Assembly: GCF_007827815.1 (NCBI RefSeq)
Contig: NZ_VITH01000002.1
Location: 310,001 to 374,000 of the forward strand
DNA: 64,000 nucleotides
Reading direction: 5' to 3'
Source: Azospirillum brasilense
GTDB taxonomy: Bacteria; Pseudomonadota; Alphaproteobacteria; Azospirillales; Azospirillaceae
Part shown: in pieces, positions 48,311-57,002 of the stretch
How positions within the stretch are numbered: the first letter of the stretch is position 1
Layout of the letters: each line of letters opens with the position of its first letter
Program-made: the position numbers and the translations under genes
The notes under the pieces: model-generated
The model's database searches: none
What the model saw: the letters and a program-made list of their open reading frames with translations, nothing else
Told to the model about the DNA's origin: nothing

Positions 48311-49047
48311 GCCGCCTCCTTCGCGGTCAGCCGGGTGAAGCTCTCGGTCAGCGTGTCTGCCCCGGTCGCCCGGTTCACCTCCGTCACCGGCCCGGCGGCG
48401 CGGACCTGCCCCCGGTGGATCACCACCACGCGGTCGCCCTCGCCGATCTCGTCGATCAGGTGGGTGGCCCAGAGCACGGCGATGCCGTGCTCCCGGCACA
48501 GCGCGTGGACATGCTCGACGATGGCGCGCCGCGCCGGGACGTCCAGCCCGACGGTCGGCTCGTCCAGCACCAGCAGGGCCGGCTCGTGCAGCAGGGCGCG
48601 GGCCAACTCCACCCGACGGCGGTGGCCGCCGTTCAGCGCCCGCACCGTCTCGCCGATGCGCTCCGCCATGCCCAGCCGCTCCAGCGACTCCCGCGCGCGG
48701 GCCTCGGCGGTGCGGCGGGGGATGCCGTGCAGGGCGGCGAAATAGAGCAGGTTCTGCCGCACCGTCAGGTCGAGGTCGAGCGTGGGCTGCTGGAACACCA
48801 CCCCCATGCGGCCGAGCGCCCGGGCCGGCTCCCGCCGCAGGTCGATGCCGCCGATGCGGATGGTGCCGCCCGGCGATTCGAACAAGCGGGTGACCAGGGC
48901 GAACAGCGTCGTCTTGCCCGCCCCGTTGGGGCCGAGCAGGGCGGTGAAGGACCCCGCCCCGACCGCCAGCGACACGTCCTTCAGCGCGAAGGTTCCGCGC
49001 CCGTAGGCGTAGCTCAGCCCTTCGATCGACAGCGCCGGTTCCGCCAT
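48307..49047 (-). CDS. ABC transporter ATPase of the quinoprotein-associated system
   Basis: 246 residues with Walker A GPNGAGKTT, a non-standard signature LNGGHRRRVELARALL in place of LSGGQ, Walker B LLVLDEPTVGLD and switch His in ATHLIDEIGEGD. The exporter-like ATPase pairs with the ABC-2 permease. It follows the YVTN propeller gene by 20 bases, giving the order binding protein, propeller, ATPase, permease. Confidence 0.9.
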   Translation of the reverse strand: MAEPALSIEGLSYAYGRGTFALKDVSLAVGAGSFTALLGPNGAGKTTLFALVTRLFESPGGTIRIGGIDLRREPARALGRMGVVFQQPTLDLDLTVRQNLLYFAALHGIPRRTAEARARESLERLGMAERIGETVRALNGGHRRRVELARALLHEPALLVLDEPTVGLDVPARRAIVEHVHALCREHGIAVLWATHLIDEIGEGDRVVVIHRGQVRAAGPVTEVNRATGADTLTESFTRLTAKEAA

Positions 49048-49067
49048 GCCCTTACCCCTTCGACCGC

Positions 49068-50036
49068 TCAGCCCTTCACCGCGACGCCCCAGGGGTAGCG
49101 GCCGACCTTGATCGACTTGACGACCTTCAGGCTGTCCACGTCGATTACCGACACGTCGCCCGACACGCCGTTGGTGGCGTAGAGCCGCTTCTGGTCGGGC
49201 GACAGGTCGAGCTGCCAGACGCGGCGGCCGACCAGCAGATACTCCTTCACCGCGAAGGTCTGGGCGTCCACCACCGCCACATGGTTGGCCGGGCCGAGCG
49301 CCACGAAGGCGTAGCGCCCGTCGTCGGTCAGCTTGATGCCCACGGGCTGGATGCGGTCCTGGGGCACGCCCTTGATCTTGAAGCGGATGGTCTGCGCCAC
49401 CTTGCGGCTGGCCGTGTCGATCACCGACAGGGTGCCGCCGATCTCCGCCGACACCCACAGGCGGCTGCCGTCCTTGCTGAACTGGGCGTAGCGCGGGCGG
49501 GCGTCGACCAGCGTGTTGTCGACGACAGCGCGCTTCTCGGTGTCGATCCAATGGACCATGTTCGTCGTCTCCGACGTGTTCACCGCCCATTTGCCGTCGG
49601 GGCTGACCGCCATGCCTTCCGGCTCCACCCCGACATCCACCTGATAGGCGACCTTGCGGCTGGGCACGTCGACGATGGTGACGACGTTGCTCTCCTCGTT
49701 GGCGATGAACAGGTGCTTGCCGTCGGGGTGCAGGGCGAACAGCTCCGGGTCCTCGCCCGAGGGCAGGTTGTGCAGGATCTTCTTGGTCGCGAGGTCCATC
49801 ACCTGCACCGTGTCGTCGTCGCTGGCGCAGATGTAGAGATGCTTGCCGTCCGCGCTCAGCGTGATGCCGCGGGGGCGCCGCCCGACCTTCACCGTCTCCG
49901 TCACCGTCAGGGTCGCGCCGTCGATGATGGACAGGGTGTTGTCCTTCTCGTTCGAGACATAGACGGTCTCCGCCAAGGCAGGAACGGCGCAGCCGGCCAG
50001 CAGCGCGGCGAGGAGAAGGGAGCGGGCGGTGGTCAT
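49068..50036 (-). CDS. PQQ-associated YVTN beta-propeller protein
   Basis: 322-residue periplasmic protein with a signal peptide (about 1-22) and seven YVTN-type repeats (VYVSNEKDNTLSIIDGATLTV, then LFIANEESNVVTIVDV and LYATNGVSGDVSVIDVDSLKV). It matches the family called PQQ-dependent catabolism-associated beta-propeller protein. It probably works with the adjacent transporter and the binding protein; an exact ligand is unknown. Confidence 0.9.
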   Translation of the reverse strand: MTTARSLLLAALLAGCAVPALAETVYVSNEKDNTLSIIDGATLTVTETVKVGRRPRGITLSADGKHLYICASDDDTVQVMDLATKKILHNLPSGEDPELFALHPDGKHLFIANEESNVVTIVDVPSRKVAYQVDVGVEPEGMAVSPDGKWAVNTSETTNMVHWIDTEKRAVVDNTLVDARPRYAQFSKDGSRLWVSAEIGGTLSVIDTASRKVAQTIRFKIKGVPQDRIQPVGIKLTDDGRYAFVALGPANHVAVVDAQTFAVKEYLLVGRRVWQLDLSPDQKRLYATNGVSGDVSVIDVDSLKVVKSIKVGRYPWGVAVKG

Positions 50037-50088
50037 CGGGGCGGCGTCCTCTTGGCGGAAATGATTGGGAAATATCAGCGGCGGCCCA

Positions 50089-51291
50089 TCAGCGACGGCA
50101 GCCCGTTTCAGGCTGGTCGTGGCCCAGCGTGTCGAGTTCGGTTCTTGGGTGCAGGAAGCCGTCCTGCGGCGAGACGGACACCAGCGAGCGGTCGGCAGCG
50201 AGAAGCACGGGCTGGCGCAACTGCCCGTCCCAGCTTCGGAAGGACAGCGGTACGCCCTTGAAGGCGGCCAGCGTGAAATCCGGCCCGCGGATGTAGGCGG
50301 CCAGCACTGTGGGATCGGTGGAGCGGGTGCGGGTCGCCGCCTCGCCCACCGCGCGGATGGCCGCCCAGACGGCGTGGTCGCGGGGCGACATGACGCGCTG
50401 GGCGGCGGCCTTGAAGCGCGACTGGAGCTGCGCCGCTCCCCAGGCTTCGTGGGCGCGGTGCCAGTTGGTGGGGACGAGGCCCTGCGTGCCGGCGACCGGG
50501 CGCGGCTCCCAGGTGCGGTACAGCACGTAGTCGCCGAAGTCGCCGATCTCGTCGGCGACGATCACCACGTCGTGGCGCTTGCCCTGGGTGAAGACCGGCA
50601 TTTCGGCCTGGGCGGTGCGGCGGGCGTCGTGGTCCTCGCTCCAGGTCTTCTCCTCGACCACCTCGGCGCCGAAGCGCTTGGCGGCCCGCTTGACGGCGGC
50701 GGCGTAGAGCCGGTCCTCGGGCCGGGTGCCGACGATCAGCAGCCATTTCGTCCAGCGCTTGACTGCCAGATACTGGGCCAGCGCGTCGGCCAGCATGGCG
50801 CGGTCGGGGGCCGTGTGCAGCAGGTTGGGCGCGCACAGCGCGTTGCGCAGGCTGTCGTCGGTCGAGCCGGCGTTGAACAGCAGCAGGTTCGCCGCCTCGG
50901 GCAGACGGGCCAGCGCGCCGGGCGTCTCGCCGGGCAGGTCCAGCACGACGATGCGGTGTCCGGCGGCGGCGAGGTCGCGCAGCGCCTGCGCCGGGTCGCC
51001 ATCGATGGGGACGGTCACCGCCTCCAGGTCGAAGCGCTGCTTGAGGAAGCGGCCCGTGCTGTTGTTGTCGGCCACGGCGAGGTTGGCGCCGGCCAACCCT
51101 TCGTCGGCGGGCGGTTCGTCGAGGTTGGACAGGGCGGGGGGATGCTCGACCTCCTGCGTCAGGTAGGCGATGCGGATGGTCGAGACGTCAGCGGGCGCCG
51201 CCTCCTGCGAAAAGGCGGCCGGCGAGGCGCACAGCCCGCCGGCCAGCAAGGCGATCTGCATCAAGGAGGGTAACCAAAGGCTGAAACGCAT
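50089..51291 (-). CDS. Periplasmic binding protein of the PQQ-associated ABC system
   Basis: 400 residues with a signal peptide (about 1-29) and two-lobed binding-protein sequence resembling branched-chain amino-acid receptors (IRIAYLTQEVEHPPALS, then AGHRIVVLDLPGET and GKRHDVVIVADEIGDFGDY). It fits the family defined as ABC transporter substrate-binding protein, PQQ-dependent alcohol dehydrogenase system. First gene of the minus-strand operon, 52 bases before the propeller gene. It is divergent from the cytochrome/carrier operon; a 9-base inverted repeat lies in the shared upstream region. Confidence 0.87.
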   Translation of the reverse strand: MRFSLWLPSLMQIALLAGGLCASPAAFSQEAAPADVSTIRIAYLTQEVEHPPALSNLDEPPADEGLAGANLAVADNNSTGRFLKQRFDLEAVTVPIDGDPAQALRDLAAAGHRIVVLDLPGETPGALARLPEAANLLLFNAGSTDDSLRNALCAPNLLHTAPDRAMLADALAQYLAVKRWTKWLLIVGTRPEDRLYAAAVKRAAKRFGAEVVEEKTWSEDHDARRTAQAEMPVFTQGKRHDVVIVADEIGDFGDYVLYRTWEPRPVAGTQGLVPTNWHRAHEAWGAAQLQSRFKAAAQRVMSPRDHAVWAAIRAVGEAATRTRSTDPTVLAAYIRGPDFTLAAFKGVPLSFRSWDGQLRQPVLLAADRSLVSVSPQDGFLHPRTELDTLGHDQPETGCRR

Positions 51292-51358
51292 CGCGGGTTT
51301 GCACTCGCCTGGTTTCGGGAGACCAGGGTATCCCCGCTGGGCGGCGTCCCGGAATGCA

Positions 51359-51437
51359 ACTTTGGTACGATTGCGCGGGCGGAAAATGGCGTTTCGATCC
51401 GATCGCGGCGGGCGTCGCGCACGGTTGCTACCAAAGT
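51359..51437. promoter_or_regulatory. Widely spaced perfect inverted repeat in the divergent control region
   Basis: ACTTTGGTA at 51359-51367 and TACCAAAGT at 51429-51437 are exact inverted copies about 70 bases apart. A separate palindrome CCAATTATTGG (51438-51448) touches the second site. The location, between the binding-protein operon and the cytochrome operon, suits shared regulator binding. Confidence 0.5.
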
Positions 51438-51525
51438 CCAATTATTGGCGTCGCGGACCGCCCGCTATGCTCCGGGGCAACGGACAACGCTCCCTTCGCA
51501 TCTTCTCTGAATGAGGACGCCCCTT

Positions 51526-51969
51526 ATGAACGCACGGCTTCTCCGGCTCGCGATGGCCGGTTTCCTGACCGGCGCGGCCGCCGTCATCTCCACGGTTGTC
51601 CCCACCACGGCCTTCGCCCATGGCGACGTGACCCCCCAGGCCGTGGACACCACCGGCCTCGACAAGCTGGGCGAGGACTGGCGCGACGCGAACCCCTACC
51701 GCGGCAATCCGCGGGCGATCGAGATCGGCGCCTCCGCCTTCAACCAGAACTGCGCCCGCTGCCACGGGCTGGGCGCGGTGTCGGGCGGCATCGCCCCGGA
51801 CCTGCGCTACCTGGAGAAGGGCGACGCCGGGGACGAGTGGTTCAAGGAGCGGGTGACCAACGGCTCGATCCGCAACGGCGTCACCTACATGCCGCGCTTC
51901 GGCGAGGCGCTGGGCCAGGAGGCGCTGTGGGCGATCCGGTCGTGGCTGGAGACGGTGCACGAGGAATGA
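51526..51969 (+). CDS. pedF: Cytochrome c-550 PedF-like
   Basis: 147 residues with a signal peptide (to about 31) and one heme c motif CARCH (76-80), followed by the Met ligand in YMPRF (M122). It resembles PedF, the cytochrome that accepts electrons from PQQ ethanol dehydrogenase. The ATG is preceded by GAGG; an ATG five codons upstream lacks one. It overlaps the next gene (ATGA). Confidence 0.9.
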   Translation: MNARLLRLAMAGFLTGAAAVISTVVPTTAFAHGDVTPQAVDTTGLDKLGEDWRDANPYRGNPRAIEIGASAFNQNCARCHGLGAVSGGIAPDLRYLEKGDAGDEWFKERVTNGSIRNGVTYMPRFGEALGQEALWAIRSWLETVHEE

Positions 51970-52841
51970 TGACGCCTGGAATGAGGGCGCTTCCGACGCG
52001 GCGCCACCTGCTGTCCTTCGCCGCCGCCGCGCTGGCCGCCGGGGTCCTCCCCCGGCGCGCCGGCGCGCGCCCGTTGGACGACGTGATGGCCGCCGGGCGG
52101 CTGATGGTCGCGGTCTACCGCGACAACCCGCCCTTCTCCCACCGCAAGGGCGGCGCCCTGGTCGGGGTGGATGTGGACATTGCCCGCGCCATCGCCGGGC
52201 GGCTGGGCGTCGGCGTCGAGTTCATGGAGCTGACCGCCGGGGAGGCCGTGTCGGACGACCTGCGCAACGCGGTGTGGCGCGGCCCGGTCGTCGGGGGCGG
52301 CGTGGCCGACGTGATGATGCATGTGCCCTACCAGAAGGAGTTCGGGCTGCGCAACCCGGAGGCCGTGCTGTTCGGCCCCTACCAGCGGGAGGGCTTCGCG
52401 CTGGCCCGCAACCCGATGCGCATGACCCAGCCGATGCTCGCCTCCCTGCCCGACGAGCCGATCGGGGTGGAGATCGACAGCATCCCCGACTTCTACCTGC
52501 TGGGAGCCTTCGGCGGACGGCTGCGCGAGCGGCTGGTCCATTACATGACGATCCCCGAGGCGGTCGAGGCCCTGGTCAAGGGCGACGTCGCCGCCGTCGT
52601 CGCGACGCAGAGCCAGGTGGAGGCCGCGCTGGGCGACCGCGCCGCCGGCTTCCCGATCACCCCGGTGACCTTCCCTGGCATGATGGCGTCGAACTGGGAC
52701 ATCGGCATGGCGGTGAAGGAGAACTCCCGCGACCTCGCCTACGCGGTGGGCGACGCGGTGACCGCGATGCTGGAGGACGGGACGCTGCCGGAGATCTTCC
52801 GGAAACATGGGGTGACGCACAACGCGATTCCGGTGGAGTGA
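51966..52841 (+). CDS. Quinoprotein-associated periplasmic binding protein
   Basis: 291 residues with a twin-arginine-like start (TRRHLLSFAAAALAAG) and a family-3 type binding-protein fold (LMVAVYRDNPPFSH, then GVDVDIARAIAGRLG). It matches the quinoprotein dehydrogenase-associated substrate-binding proteins (XoxJ-like), thought to activate or deliver something to the dehydrogenase. ATGATG start overlaps pedF; the second ATG is better placed from the GAGGA site. No transporter membrane genes adjoin it. Confidence 0.87.
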   Translation: MMTPGMRALPTRRHLLSFAAAALAAGVLPRRAGARPLDDVMAAGRLMVAVYRDNPPFSHRKGGALVGVDVDIARAIAGRLGVGVEFMELTAGEAVSDDLRNAVWRGPVVGGGVADVMMHVPYQKEFGLRNPEAVLFGPYQREGFALARNPMRMTQPMLASLPDEPIGVEIDSIPDFYLLGAFGGRLRERLVHYMTIPEAVEALVKGDVAAVVATQSQVEAALGDRAAGFPITPVTFPGMMASNWDIGMAVKENSRDLAYAVGDAVTAMLEDGTLPEIFRKHGVTHNAIPVE

Positions 52842-52851
52842 TGCGGCTGCG

Positions 52852-52956
52852 GCCCCCTTCCCTAACCCTCCCCCGCTTTCGCGGGAGAGGGGACTGCCGC
52901 CGCCTTTGCCCAAATCCCCTCCCTCGTCAAAGGCGGGAGAGGGTCAGGGAGGGGGC
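52852..52956. repeat. GC-rich palindromic intergenic repeat
   Basis: Left part CCCTTCCCTAACCCTCCCCC with inner CCGCTTTCGCGGGAGAGGGG and right part AAAGGCGGGAGAGGGTCAGG. Same family as 17949-18034. It separates the binding-protein gene from the SoxYZ-like gene. Confidence 0.85.
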
Positions 52957-53003
52957 AAGCGCCCACACAAGAACAACGACGCAAGGGAGGGGGGAAAACC
53001 GCC

Positions 53004-53804
53004 ATGAACCGCCATCTCGCCGCCGCGGCGCTCCTGGCCGCGCTCTCCAGCCCGGTTTACGCCGGCCCGCCGGACCCCGCCGACCCGCTCGCCTCCGTCA
53101 TGTGGGACGTGCTGCGGCCGGAGCTGTTCGGCACCGCTCCCGTGCAATTCGACGACCGCGTGACCGTCACCGCCCCCGACAACGCCGAGAACGCCGCCGC
53201 CGTCCCGGTGATGGCCGACGCCACGGCGCTGGGCGCGGTCGAGGAGATGGTGCTGTTCGCCGACCTCAACCCCTTCCCGGTCATCCTGCGCTTCCAGCCG
53301 CTGGCGGCGAAGCCGGTGATCGCCACGCGCTTCAAGGTGCAGCAGGCGACACCGCTGCGCGCCGCCGCCCGCACGCCGGACGGCGTCTGGCACATCGGCG
53401 GCAAGCTGCTCGACGCGGCGGGCGGCGGCTGCACCGCGCCGCCCGCGACCTACGCCGCCGCCGACTGGGCCGACCATGTGGGGGAGGTGCAGGGCCGCGC
53501 CTGGGCACCGACCGGGGAAGACAAGGCGACGCGCGTCCGCTTCCTCGTCCGCCACCCCATGGACACCGGTCTGGTCGCCGGCATCCCCGCCTATTTCATC
53601 GAGGCGCTGACCCTGCGCGACGCCGACGGGCGGGCGCTGGCCCGGCTGCAGACGGCGGAGCCGCTGTCCGAGAACCCCGGCTTCACGCTTGAGGTGCAGC
53701 CCGCAGCGGGCGCGCGCAGCCTGACGCTCGACGGCCGCGACAACCAGGGCGGCGAGGTCAAGGCGGCCATCCCGCTGCCCTGGGTCCAAGGAGCGCTGCC
53801 ATGA
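53004..53804 (+). CDS. Quinoprotein-associated SoxYZ-like carrier protein
   Basis: 266 residues with a signal peptide (to about 20). The N-terminal part is SoxY-like and contains the swinging-arm cysteine in a glycine run (C143, GGGCTAPP); the C-terminal part resembles SoxZ (VRFLVRHPMDTGLVAGIPAYFIEALTL). Fused SoxYZ-like proteins occur with PQQ dehydrogenases and are thought to carry a covalently bound intermediate, though the chemistry is not known. It overlaps the next gene by four bases (ATGA). Confidence 0.88.
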   Translation: MNRHLAAAALLAALSSPVYAGPPDPADPLASVMWDVLRPELFGTAPVQFDDRVTVTAPDNAENAAAVPVMADATALGAVEEMVLFADLNPFPVILRFQPLAAKPVIATRFKVQQATPLRAAARTPDGVWHIGGKLLDAAGGGCTAPPATYAAADWADHVGEVQGRAWAPTGEDKATRVRFLVRHPMDTGLVAGIPAYFIEALTLRDADGRALARLQTAEPLSENPGFTLEVQPAAGARSLTLDGRDNQGGEVKAAIPLPWVQGALP

Positions 53805-54733
53805 GAGCGCTGGTCGCCCTTCTCCTGCTGGTCGTCTCCGCCGCGCCAGGCTGGGCCGCCGGCCCGCTGACCTATAATTTGAAGCCCGTCGCCATCGCGC
53901 CGGACACCTGGGTCTTCGAGGGAACGCGGGAGCATTTCACCCGAATCAACGGCGGCAACATCCTCAACCCCGGCTTCATCGTGACCGACGCCGGGGTGAT
54001 CGTGATCCAGACCGGCCCGTCGCGCCGCTTCGGCGAGGAGATGCGTGCGGCCATCGCCACGGTCACCGACAAGCCGATCCGCAAGGTCTTCATCAGCAAC
54101 CTGCATCCCGACTACTGGCTGGGCAACCGTGCCTTCGCCGACGTGCCCATCGCCGCACTCCCCGGCACCATCGAGGGCATCAAGACCGAGGGTCCGGGGA
54201 TGACCGAGAACATGTACCGCCTCGTCGGCGACTGGATGCGCGGCACCGAGCCGCTGGTCCCGACCGAGACGGTCTACGGCTCCACCGTCGTCTTCGGTGC
54301 GCACCGGCTGCGGCTGATCCCGCTGGAGGGCCACACCGCCGCCGACCTCGCCATCCTGGACGAGACGACGGGCGTTCTGTTCGCCGGTGGAGTCGTCTTC
54401 TCCGACCGGACGCCGACGACGCCCCACGCCGACATCGGAAAGTGGCTGGCGGCGCTGGACGCGCTGGATGCCCTGGAGGTGACGGTCCTGGTGCCCAACC
54501 ACGGGCGCATCGGCTCCGACAAGGCCGCCATTGCCCAGACCCGCGACTGGCTGAGCTGGCTGGACCGCACCCTGCGCGAGCGGGCTGAGGCGGGGGCCGA
54601 CATGGCCGAGTTGCTCGACGCGCCGATCCCCGAGCGCTTCGCCGGAATGGGCGTGCTGCGCGAGGAGTACCGGCGCTCCGTCTCCCACCTCTGGCCGGGG
54701 ATCGAGAAGGCCGTGCTGCCGCGGGTGAATTGA
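53801..54733 (+). CDS. Quinoprotein relay-system metallohydrolase-like protein (metallo-beta-lactamase fold)
   Basis: 310 residues with a signal peptide (to about 20). The metallo-beta-lactamase fold is clear (TWVFEGTREHFTRINGG, GHTAADLAIL at 178, PNHGRIG at 232). The canonical HxHxDH metal motif reads NLHPDY (N100, H102, D104, Y105), so two of its histidines are replaced; H178, D187 and H234 remain. It fits the quinoprotein relay-system metallohydrolase families that accompany SoxYZ-like carriers. It may bind metal differently or be non-catalytic. Confidence 0.82.
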   Translation: MRALVALLLLVVSAAPGWAAGPLTYNLKPVAIAPDTWVFEGTREHFTRINGGNILNPGFIVTDAGVIVIQTGPSRRFGEEMRAAIATVTDKPIRKVFISNLHPDYWLGNRAFADVPIAALPGTIEGIKTEGPGMTENMYRLVGDWMRGTEPLVPTETVYGSTVVFGAHRLRLIPLEGHTAADLAILDETTGVLFAGGVVFSDRTPTTPHADIGKWLAALDALDALEVTVLVPNHGRIGSDKAAIAQTRDWLSWLDRTLRERAEAGADMAELLDAPIPERFAGMGVLREEYRRSVSHLWPGIEKAVLPRVN

Positions 54734-55024
54734 CGCCGTTCGCAATGAAACGGTTTCCGTCGTCCAGCAGAACGCTCCGCCCATTCGACTATTTGCCAAT
54801 GGACCCCATCCGGGGCGCCGGTAAACTGCTTTATTGTCAGAAGGATAGGGGCCTCGCGATGCCGCGTTGCTCCTCCGCAGAACCCCTGATTGTTCCGAAA
54901 AGAAGCCGAGGACGGGCGGACGAGGCCGACGGATTCCGCCAATTCGTCTGCGCATGATCGTTTGTCTACGCACGATCTCTGCCCGCGACTCCGGCTGTCC
55001 ATTCCCCTGGGAGGTATCCGCACC
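54734..55024. other. Control region of the PQQ alcohol dehydrogenase gene
   Basis: 291 bases between the metallohydrolase-like gene and the dehydrogenase. It is AT-richer than its surroundings and contains an 18-base-spaced direct repeat TCTGCGCATGATC (54947-54959) and TCTACGCACGATC (54965-54977). No clear promoter pair was recognised. Short frames here are not convincing genes. Confidence 0.5.
54947..54977. promoter_or_regulatory. Direct repeat upstream of the alcohol dehydrogenase
   Basis: Two 13-base copies match at 11 positions with an 18-base period, 48-78 bases before the ATG. Such repeats are commonly binding sites of dimeric regulators; the NarL-type regulator encoded just downstream is the obvious candidate, by inference. 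Confidence 0.4.
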
Positions 55025-56776
55025 ATGAAGCGTCTCTTCCGCACCTGCCTTCTTGCGAGCGCCATGGCCGCCGGCCTTGGCCTGAGCGGCCCAGCGCTGG
55101 CCGCCGACGGGCCGGGCAACGACGACCTGCTGAACGACGCCAAGTCGACGGGCGACGTCCTGACCTACGGCATGGGTCCTCAGGCGCAACGCTTCAGCCC
55201 GCTCGACAAGCTGAACCCGGACACCGTCAAAGGGCTGGTGCCGGTGTGGTCCTTCTCCTTCGGTGGCGAGAAGCAGCGCGGGCAGGAGTCGCAGCCGCTC
55301 ATCCATGACGGCACGATCTATGTCACCGGCTCCTACTCGCGCCTCTACGCCGTGGACGTGAAGACCGGGCAGAAGAAGTGGCAGTACGACCACCGCCTGC
55401 CGGAAGGCATCATGCCCTGCTGCGACGTCGTGAACCGCGGCGCCGCGCTCTACAAGGACAAGATCTACTTCGCGACGCTGGACGCCCGTCTGGTCGCGCT
55501 GAACAAGGACACCGGCAAGGTCGTCTGGTCGAAGAAGATCGAGGACTACAAGGCCGGCTATTCGGCGACCGCTGCCCCGCTGATCGTCGACGGCAAGGTC
55601 ATCACCGGCAATTCCGGCGGCGAGTTCGGCATCATCGGCATGGTCGAGGCGCGCGACGCCGAGACGGGCGAGCTGGTCTGGCAGCGCCCGACCATCGAGG
55701 GCAATATGGGCACCCTCAATGGCAAGGACTCGACCATGACCGGCGTGATGAACGCCAGCTGGTCGGGCGATCTCTACAAGACCGGCGGCGGCGCCACTTG
55801 GCTGGGCGGCACCTACGATCCGGAGACCAAGACGCTGTTCTTCGGCACCGGCAACCCGGCGCCCTGGAATTCGCACCTGCGTCCGGGCGACAACCTCTAC
55901 ACCTCCTCGACGCTGGCCATCGACCCGGCCAACGGCGACATCAAGTGGCACTACCAGACCACGCCGCACGACGGCTGGGACTTCGACGGCGTGAACGAAC
56001 TGGTGTCCTTCGACCTGAAGAAGGACGGCCAGACCATCAAGGCCGGCGCCAAGGCCGACCGCAACGGCTTCTTCTACGTGCTCGACCGCACCAACGGGAA
56101 GCTGCTGAGCGCCTCGCCCTTCGTCACCAAGATCACCTGGGCCAAGGAGATCGACGTGAAGACCGGGCGGCCGGTCTACAACGACGACAACCGTCCGGGT
56201 ACCCCGGTCGGCGCGGAGAAGGGCACGTCGGTCTTCGCCGCCCCGGCCTTCCTCGGCGCCAAGAACTGGATGCCGATGGCCTACAGCCCGGCGACCGAGC
56301 TGTTCTACGTCCCGGCCAACGAGTGGGGCATGGACATCTGGAACGAGCCGATCACCTACAAGAAGGGTGCCGCCTATCTGGGCGCCGGCTTCACCATCAA
56401 GCCGCTGTATGATGACTACATCGGCGCGCTGCGCGCCATCGACCCGAAGACCGGCAAGATCGTCTGGGAATACAAGAACCCGGCGCCGCTGTGGGGCGGC
56501 GTGCTGACCACCGGCGGCAACCTCGTCTTCACCGGCACGCCGGAAGGCTACCTGAAGGCCTTCGACGCGAAGTCCGGCAAGGAGGTCTGGAAGTTCAACA
56601 CCGGCTCCGGCGTCGTCGGCTCCCCGGTCACCTGGGAACAGGACGGCGAGCAGTATGTGGCCGTGGTCTCCGGCTGGGGTGGTGCGGTGCCACTGTGGGG
56701 CGGCGACGTCGCCAAGCTGGTCAAGGACATCAACCAGGGCGGCTCGCTCTGGGTCTTCAAGCTGCCGAAGGCCTGA
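55025..56776 (+). CDS. exaA: PQQ-dependent alcohol (ethanol/methanol-type) dehydrogenase, ExaA type
   Basis: Periplasmic quinoprotein that oxidises primary alcohols and passes electrons to cytochrome c. 583 residues with signal peptide (to about 27), eight-bladed propeller, vicinal cysteines C132-C133 (PCCDVVNRG), metal ligands E200 (GGEFG) and N277 (GTGNPAPWN), and catalytic D319 followed by D321 ([11 protein letters not shown]). Asp at this second position is the lanthanide signature of XoxF and PedH, whereas calcium enzymes have Ala or Ser. The GGGAGGT site and ATG fix the start. A terminator follows. The accessory genes around it match the enzyme. Confidence 0.94.
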   Translation: MKRLFRTCLLASAMAAGLGLSGPALAADGPGNDDLLNDAKSTGDVLTYGMGPQAQRFSPLDKLNPDTVKGLVPVWSFSFGGEKQRGQESQPLIHDGTIYVTGSYSRLYAVDVKTGQKKWQYDHRLPEGIMPCCDVVNRGAALYKDKIYFATLDARLVALNKDTGKVVWSKKIEDYKAGYSATAAPLIVDGKVITGNSGGEFGIIGMVEARDAETGELVWQRPTIEGNMGTLNGKDSTMTGVMNASWSGDLYKTGGGATWLGGTYDPETKTLFFGTGNPAPWNSHLRPGDNLYTSSTLAIDPANGDIKWHYQTTPHDGWDFDGVNELVSFDLKKDGQTIKAGAKADRNGFFYVLDRTNGKLLSASPFVTKITWAKEIDVKTGRPVYNDDNRPGTPVGAEKGTSVFAAPAFLGAKNWMPMAYSPATELFYVPANEWGMDIWNEPITYKKGAAYLGAGFTIKPLYDDYIGALRAIDPKTGKIVWEYKNPAPLWGGVLTTGGNLVFTGTPEGYLKAFDAKSGKEVWKFNTGSGVVGSPVTWEQDGEQYVAVVSGWGGAVPLWGGDVAKLVKDINQGGSLWVFKLPKA

Positions 56777-56813
56777 GGGGGAAACCCCGTGCCGTGACCG
56801 GACCAGGAAAGGG

Positions 56814-56842
56814 CGGCCCGAAAACTTCGGGCCGTCTTTTCT
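56814..56842 (+). terminator. Rho-independent terminator after exaA
   Basis: Perfect 9-base stem CGGCCCGAA/TTCGGGCCG (56814-56822, 56826-56834) followed by TCTTTTCTT. It ends the exaA transcript before the regulator gene. Confidence 0.88.
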
Positions 56843-57002
56843 TGCGAACCGCTTGCAAGAGGATTTGGGCATGGATTTAAAACGGAATTGCCTACGATCG
56901 GCTGTTTTGGGGAATACCCGTTCCCGTCCTTGCGCATTCTTGAACAGTCCGGCATGATCGGACCCGGAAACGCCCCGAAACGATGAGCGTGGGAACCACG
57001 CC

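Noticed and set aside
54730-54957. 75-codon open frame upstream of exaA
   Set aside because: No ribosome site, no recognisable sequence, and it lies in the dehydrogenase control region.
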